IMG/VR virus record: IMGVR_UViG_3300031876_000239
Coordinates: 1 to 30,598 of that record
DNA: 30,598 bases
Strand: one strand, 5' to 3'
DNA from: a virus
Shown here: in pieces, positions 28,165-30,598 of the stretch
Layout of the letters: each line of letters opens with the position of its first letter
Numbering within the stretch: the stretch's first letter is position 1
Position numbers and translations under genes: made by a program
The notes under the pieces: generated by a model
Database searches by the model: none
What the model saw: the letters and a program-made list of their open reading frames with translations, nothing else
What the model was told of the DNA's origin: nothing

Positions 28165-29818
28165 TTTCCTCAATCTCCCCTCGCAGTTTAAAGATGACGC
28201 CTCGAAGTTCTTGGCAGAGCCTTTGAGGTCCGAAGCCCCAGCTTCGCTCAACCATTGGGCTTGGAAGAACATTTTGAATCATTCTGATGGCTTCAACAAC
28301 GGAAACTGTAGTTTTCGAATTTTTCACAATTCCCTCTGTGATGTTGCCGGTTTTTCCCTTGTAGCTGGTTTTCTCGAGTCTGTCAACACGGTTTGTTATT
28401 GTTTCAATAGTATCGTAGATTTGTTCTAAAACATCTTCAACGCTCGCGATAAGTTCATCTATGGTAGGTTCTGATGAAAACTCAAGCTTGACCGATGCTG
28501 TTTTGTCTTCTCCTTCCTGTTCAAGAAGTTTTTCCTCTTCCGTCGAAGTTCCTATCCCCAGTTTTCTTTTGTGTGTGGCAAGATGCCTCATTGCCCTTTG
28601 CTTGTACTCGGTTAGAACGTCGCTTTTTGGCAGTCGAGCGTTTGCGTTTCTCAGATGTGGCAGGTCAATGTTGCCATCTGCACTGTGGTGTGGAAACTTT
28701 CTGACAACTCTGTCATTCTCTTTATACACGATTGCGAAAGCCGAGTCTGGTAGGCTGCTAATATAGCTGCGCGTCCAAACGCGTTCGACAAGTTTTCTGT
28801 TGCTTATTTTCTCATGTTCTTCAAGCAGTGTCTGCAGGGAAGCAGAAACGCCTGTTGGAGTCATGTAGTGAGGATGCAGAAGAAGCCAGTCACGAATCTT
28901 GTTCTCATCCCACATTTTTTCCTTGGCAAAAAAGATGCTCTGAACCCTTTCAGCGTCAGGTTCAGCTCGCAACTTTCCAACAATTGCTAGGACACCGTCT
29001 TCCCTGTCAAGCCAGACTGTACTGAAATGCTCAGGCAGGAAAGCTGAAGCGTCTTGATAAAAGCCAAGGATGTACTCGCTGGCAGTTATAGGCTCAAAAG
29101 CCTGTTCTTTGCCTTGTAGTTTCTCCATTATTTGGATGTTTGCTTCTGGTATGCCAGGCACTGCAACAAGACTTAATTCTGCATTGTGAAGACCATGCGG
29201 TACTTTTCCGTTAAGAATGTCAACGGTCTCATAGTCTGCTCCAACGCTTACGTGCTTAATCAAGCCTTTTCGGATTTTCTCTGCTGTTTCTTCATCATCG
29301 ATTTCCGCTTCATACCAAAGGTTCCGACCATCCCAATCAGCCTTTACTATCCTCCCAGTAGCATTCGGAACAGCAACGTGCTCAACATAGACTGGCGCCG
29401 AAACAAGTCTTTTGGCGAACCCATGCAGTTCTTCAGGCGTGTAAATGTTGAAGTTTCGGCTTATGCCAGCAGTCAGGGCTATGCCGCGAATTCTTAGGGG
29501 TTTATCAACGATTTTTTCCAAGACGCGTAGAGGCAAGATAACTGAAAAGAGCTGATGCACGGCTTCACTTTTGTGGTGCTTTTCAAACCAAGCCTTAGCC
29601 TTGTCAACTGTCCAACCCTTATCCTTGCTGAAAAGATAACTCTGCACTTCCATACTGTCTTTGCCCTTGGATTTGCCAATGACCGCCTTAATGCCTTCTT
29701 CCTCGCTCAAAACAATAGTTCTCAAACTGTCAGGTCGAAACTCTTCTGGATCTCGATGTCCGCTGCGAATGTAAACCTCAGTTTCTTCCCATGGCAATTC
29801 TACACCAGCCTTGCACAA
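28154..29818 (-). CDS. Prohead protease/scaffold polyprotein with duplicated XkdF-like domains
   Basis: A 554-aa, multi-domain protein opening the virion operon. Residues 14-82 and 248-318 are two copies of an XkdF-like unit (Q-S-Y-L-F-S-K-D-K-G-W-T and Q-S-I-F-F-A-K-E-K-M-W-D). Between them, ~95-235, lies a prohead serine protease domain: A-P-V-Y-V-E-H-V (His147) and I-K-H-V-S-V-G-A-D-Y (Ser191), with H-N-A-E-L-S-L-V-A-V-P-G. Residues 350-423 hold a further module (S-L-P-D-S-A-F-A-I-V, L-P-H-L-R-N-A). Residues 440-554 are coiled coil and resemble scaffolding. The start is TTG, first after a stop codon. It would assemble and then digest the scaffold. Confidence 0.8.
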   Translation of the reverse strand: MCKAGVELPWEETEVYIRSGHRDPEEFRPDSLRTIVLSEEEGIKAVIGKSKGKDSMEVQSYLFSKDKGWTVDKAKAWFEKHHKSEAVHQLFSVILPLRVLEKIVDKPLRIRGIALTAGISRNFNIYTPEELHGFAKRLVSAPVYVEHVAVPNATGRIVKADWDGRNLWYEAEIDDEETAEKIRKGLIKHVSVGADYETVDILNGKVPHGLHNAELSLVAVPGIPEANIQIMEKLQGKEQAFEPITASEYILGFYQDASAFLPEHFSTVWLDREDGVLAIVGKLRAEPDAERVQSIFFAKEKMWDENKIRDWLLLHPHYMTPTGVSASLQTLLEEHEKISNRKLVERVWTRSYISSLPDSAFAIVYKENDRVVRKFPHHSADGNIDLPHLRNANARLPKSDVLTEYKQRAMRHLATHKRKLGIGTSTEEEKLLEQEGEDKTASVKLEFSSEPTIDELIASVEDVLEQIYDTIETITNRVDRLEKTSYKGKTGNITEGIVKNSKTTVSVVEAIRMIQNVLPSPMVERSWGFGPQRLCQELRGVIFKLRGEIEENER

Positions 29819-29935
29819 CTAACACCAACCTAATATGCGAGGAAAATGAAAAGCCGAATTGTACATCGCAGAAGCCGTTGGATATGCCCGCATGCTAGCC
29901 CTCAGAGTGGGCTAAACCCCAAAAAGTGGTTTGAG

Positions 29936-30115
29936 ATGCCTAGGAAATGCATAGTTAAAGTGATTCTGAGCAAGGAGCAGAAGGAAATTCTTGACGAGCT
30001 AGCGAGAAGGCTTGGGATCAGCGAGAGCGAAACCCTGCGAATGGCATTGATGGATTATGCAAAAGAACTTAGCTTAGTAGCCGAACGTATTCACAGAATC
30101 AGCAGCAAGGCTTGA
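29936..30115 (+). CDS. Ribbon-helix-helix transcription regulator
   Basis: A 59-aa RHH protein by the ATG at 29936: strand C-I-V-K-V-I-L-S-K, helix E-Q-K-E-I-L-D-E-L-A-R-R-L-G, turn I-S-E-S-E-T, helix L-R-M-A-L-M-D-Y-A-K-E-L. An ATG at 29846 adds 30 residues without an RBS or domain character, so I prefer the short form. It is divergent from the virion operon, with ~118 bp between starts, and is a candidate regulator of that operon. Confidence 0.75.
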   Translation: MPRKCIVKVILSKEQKEILDELARRLGISESETLRMALMDYAKELSLVAERIHRISSKA

Positions 30116-30204
30116 CCTCTTCAGTTTTTAGACGAAGACACTCTGATTCGAAGTTCAATTCGAAACAAACGCAATTGGGGATTAAATTTAAAAATTCATA
30201 AGGG

Positions 30205-30215
30205 ATTTATTTATA
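30205..30215 (+). promoter_or_regulatory. TATA box upstream of the last gene
   Basis: ATTTATTTATA lies about 50-60 nt before the TTG start at 30266, preceded by an A/T-rich region. Transcription would start near 30240. Confidence 0.5.
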
Positions 30216-30265
30216 CCATTACTAGCGTAGTTTGCTTGAGTGGAGCCTTTAGAGGAATCTAGAAG

Positions 30266-30598
30266 TTGGCAAAAAAAGCCTTCGAGAAAATCTTGCTTGA
30301 GGCAGTGGATGACGCATTACTTTCTCTAGGAGAATCTGCTAGACAGTCAATTTACTTCCACCTTGAAAGCAAATTCAAAATAGCGAAAAACGACATTCCT
30401 TATCACCTTGAAGATTTTGTGAAGGGACTTGAGAAGATTTTTGGCCTAGGAGCTAGATTCTTAGAGATTCTGATAATGAAAGAACTACATGAGAAGGTCG
30501 GGCAACCTCTCGAGTGGAACCAAAGCAAGGAGTTTGTGTTTGTCGAATACGTAGCGGCGGCAAAACAGACTCTCTCTAAGAGTAAAAAAGAAGCTTGA
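30266..30598 (+). CDS. Small helical archaeal protein (110 aa), unknown function
   Basis: Encodes 110 residues, nearly all helical. The ordering S-I-Y-F-H-L-E-S-K-F-K-I-A-K-N-D-I-P-Y-H-L-E-D-F (28-51) and K-I-F-G-L-G-A-R-F-L-E-I-L-I (57-70) resembles small stand-alone domains common in TACK archaea and like the NitrOD5-type output domain, but the match is from memory only. The TTG start has GGAATC nearby and a TATA box upstream. It ends exactly at the window's end with TGA. Probably host. Confidence 0.6.
   Translation: MAKKAFEKILLEAVDDALLSLGESARQSIYFHLESKFKIAKNDIPYHLEDFVKGLEKIFGLGARFLEILIMKELHEKVGQPLEWNQSKEFVFVEYVAAAKQTLSKSKKEA

Noticed and set aside
29866-29930. Possible tRNA or att site before the RHH gene
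   Set aside because: The GC-rich stretch has no T-loop or acceptor pairing, and no duplicate was found elsewhere in the window.

Overview
The window looks like archaeal DNA carrying a head-tailed (Caudoviricetes-type) virus or provirus. Archaeal signs are TATA-box promoters, frequent TTG/GTG starts with good Shine-Dalgarno sites, a secreted protein with an IPEF-type C-terminal sorting tail, an ABC-GNAT fusion of the COG2401 type, and small ribbon-helix-helix (RHH) and winged-helix proteins. A Bathyarchaeia-like (TACK) host is my inference from gene style; no rRNA or other marker gene is present to prove it. I see no integrase, tRNA, att duplication, CRISPR array or reverse transcriptase.

Layout. 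(1) 1-3250, probably host or older island: a nucleotidyltransferase, a frameshifted DUF3883 remnant, a 240-bp MITE-like element with 21-bp inverted ends, and a secreted/membrane PKD-domain protein. (2) 3390-3609: three ~79-bp direct repeats whose core recurs, inverted, inside the small terminase gene. (3) 3676-7426, minus strand: packaging operon (131-aa protein, small membrane protein, small terminase, large terminase TerL, COG2401 ABC-GNAT). (4) 7638-12782: accessory genes on both strands: two small plus-strand proteins, a helical protein and a damaged PLD-like protein, a PD-(D/E)XK-like nuclease, a decayed nucleotidyltransferase with its intact partner, then a methyltransferase, a HAD hydrolase and a two-TM protein. 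(5) 12790-29818, minus strand: the virion operon. Read 5' to 3' it gives protease/scaffold, coiled-coil protein, decoration protein, major capsid protein, zinc ribbon, winged helix, portal, holin-like protein, zinc phospholipase C-like protein, VOC-zinc-finger protein, connector, head closure, tail terminator, tail tube, tail chaperone with a -1 frameshift, gp10-like protein, a very short tape measure, baseplate hub, three small tail proteins, sialidase-like fibre and an RHH regulator. (6) 29936-30598, plus strand: a divergent RHH gene and a small helical protein.

How the parts work together: the protease matures an HK97-fold capsid, the portal/connector/head-closure/terminator proteins build the neck, and a short non-contractile tail (tube, chaperone, tape measure, hub, no sheath seen) ends in a beta-propeller fibre. 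Four of these virion proteins carry grafted carbohydrate-type domains: an alpha/alpha toroid on head closure, jelly rolls in the terminator and the hub, and a propeller in the fibre. This suggests a particle built to bind or cut host surface glycans. A secreted zinc phospholipase C-like enzyme beside a holin-like protein is a candidate lysis pair suited to an archaeal envelope.

The most notable items are the textbook TTTTTTA -1 slippery site in the tail chaperone gene, the toroid-head-closure fusion, the terS/flank repeat that could be the packaging signal, the phospholipase lysis idea, and an abrupt switch of A+C versus G+T strand bias inside the COG2401 gene.
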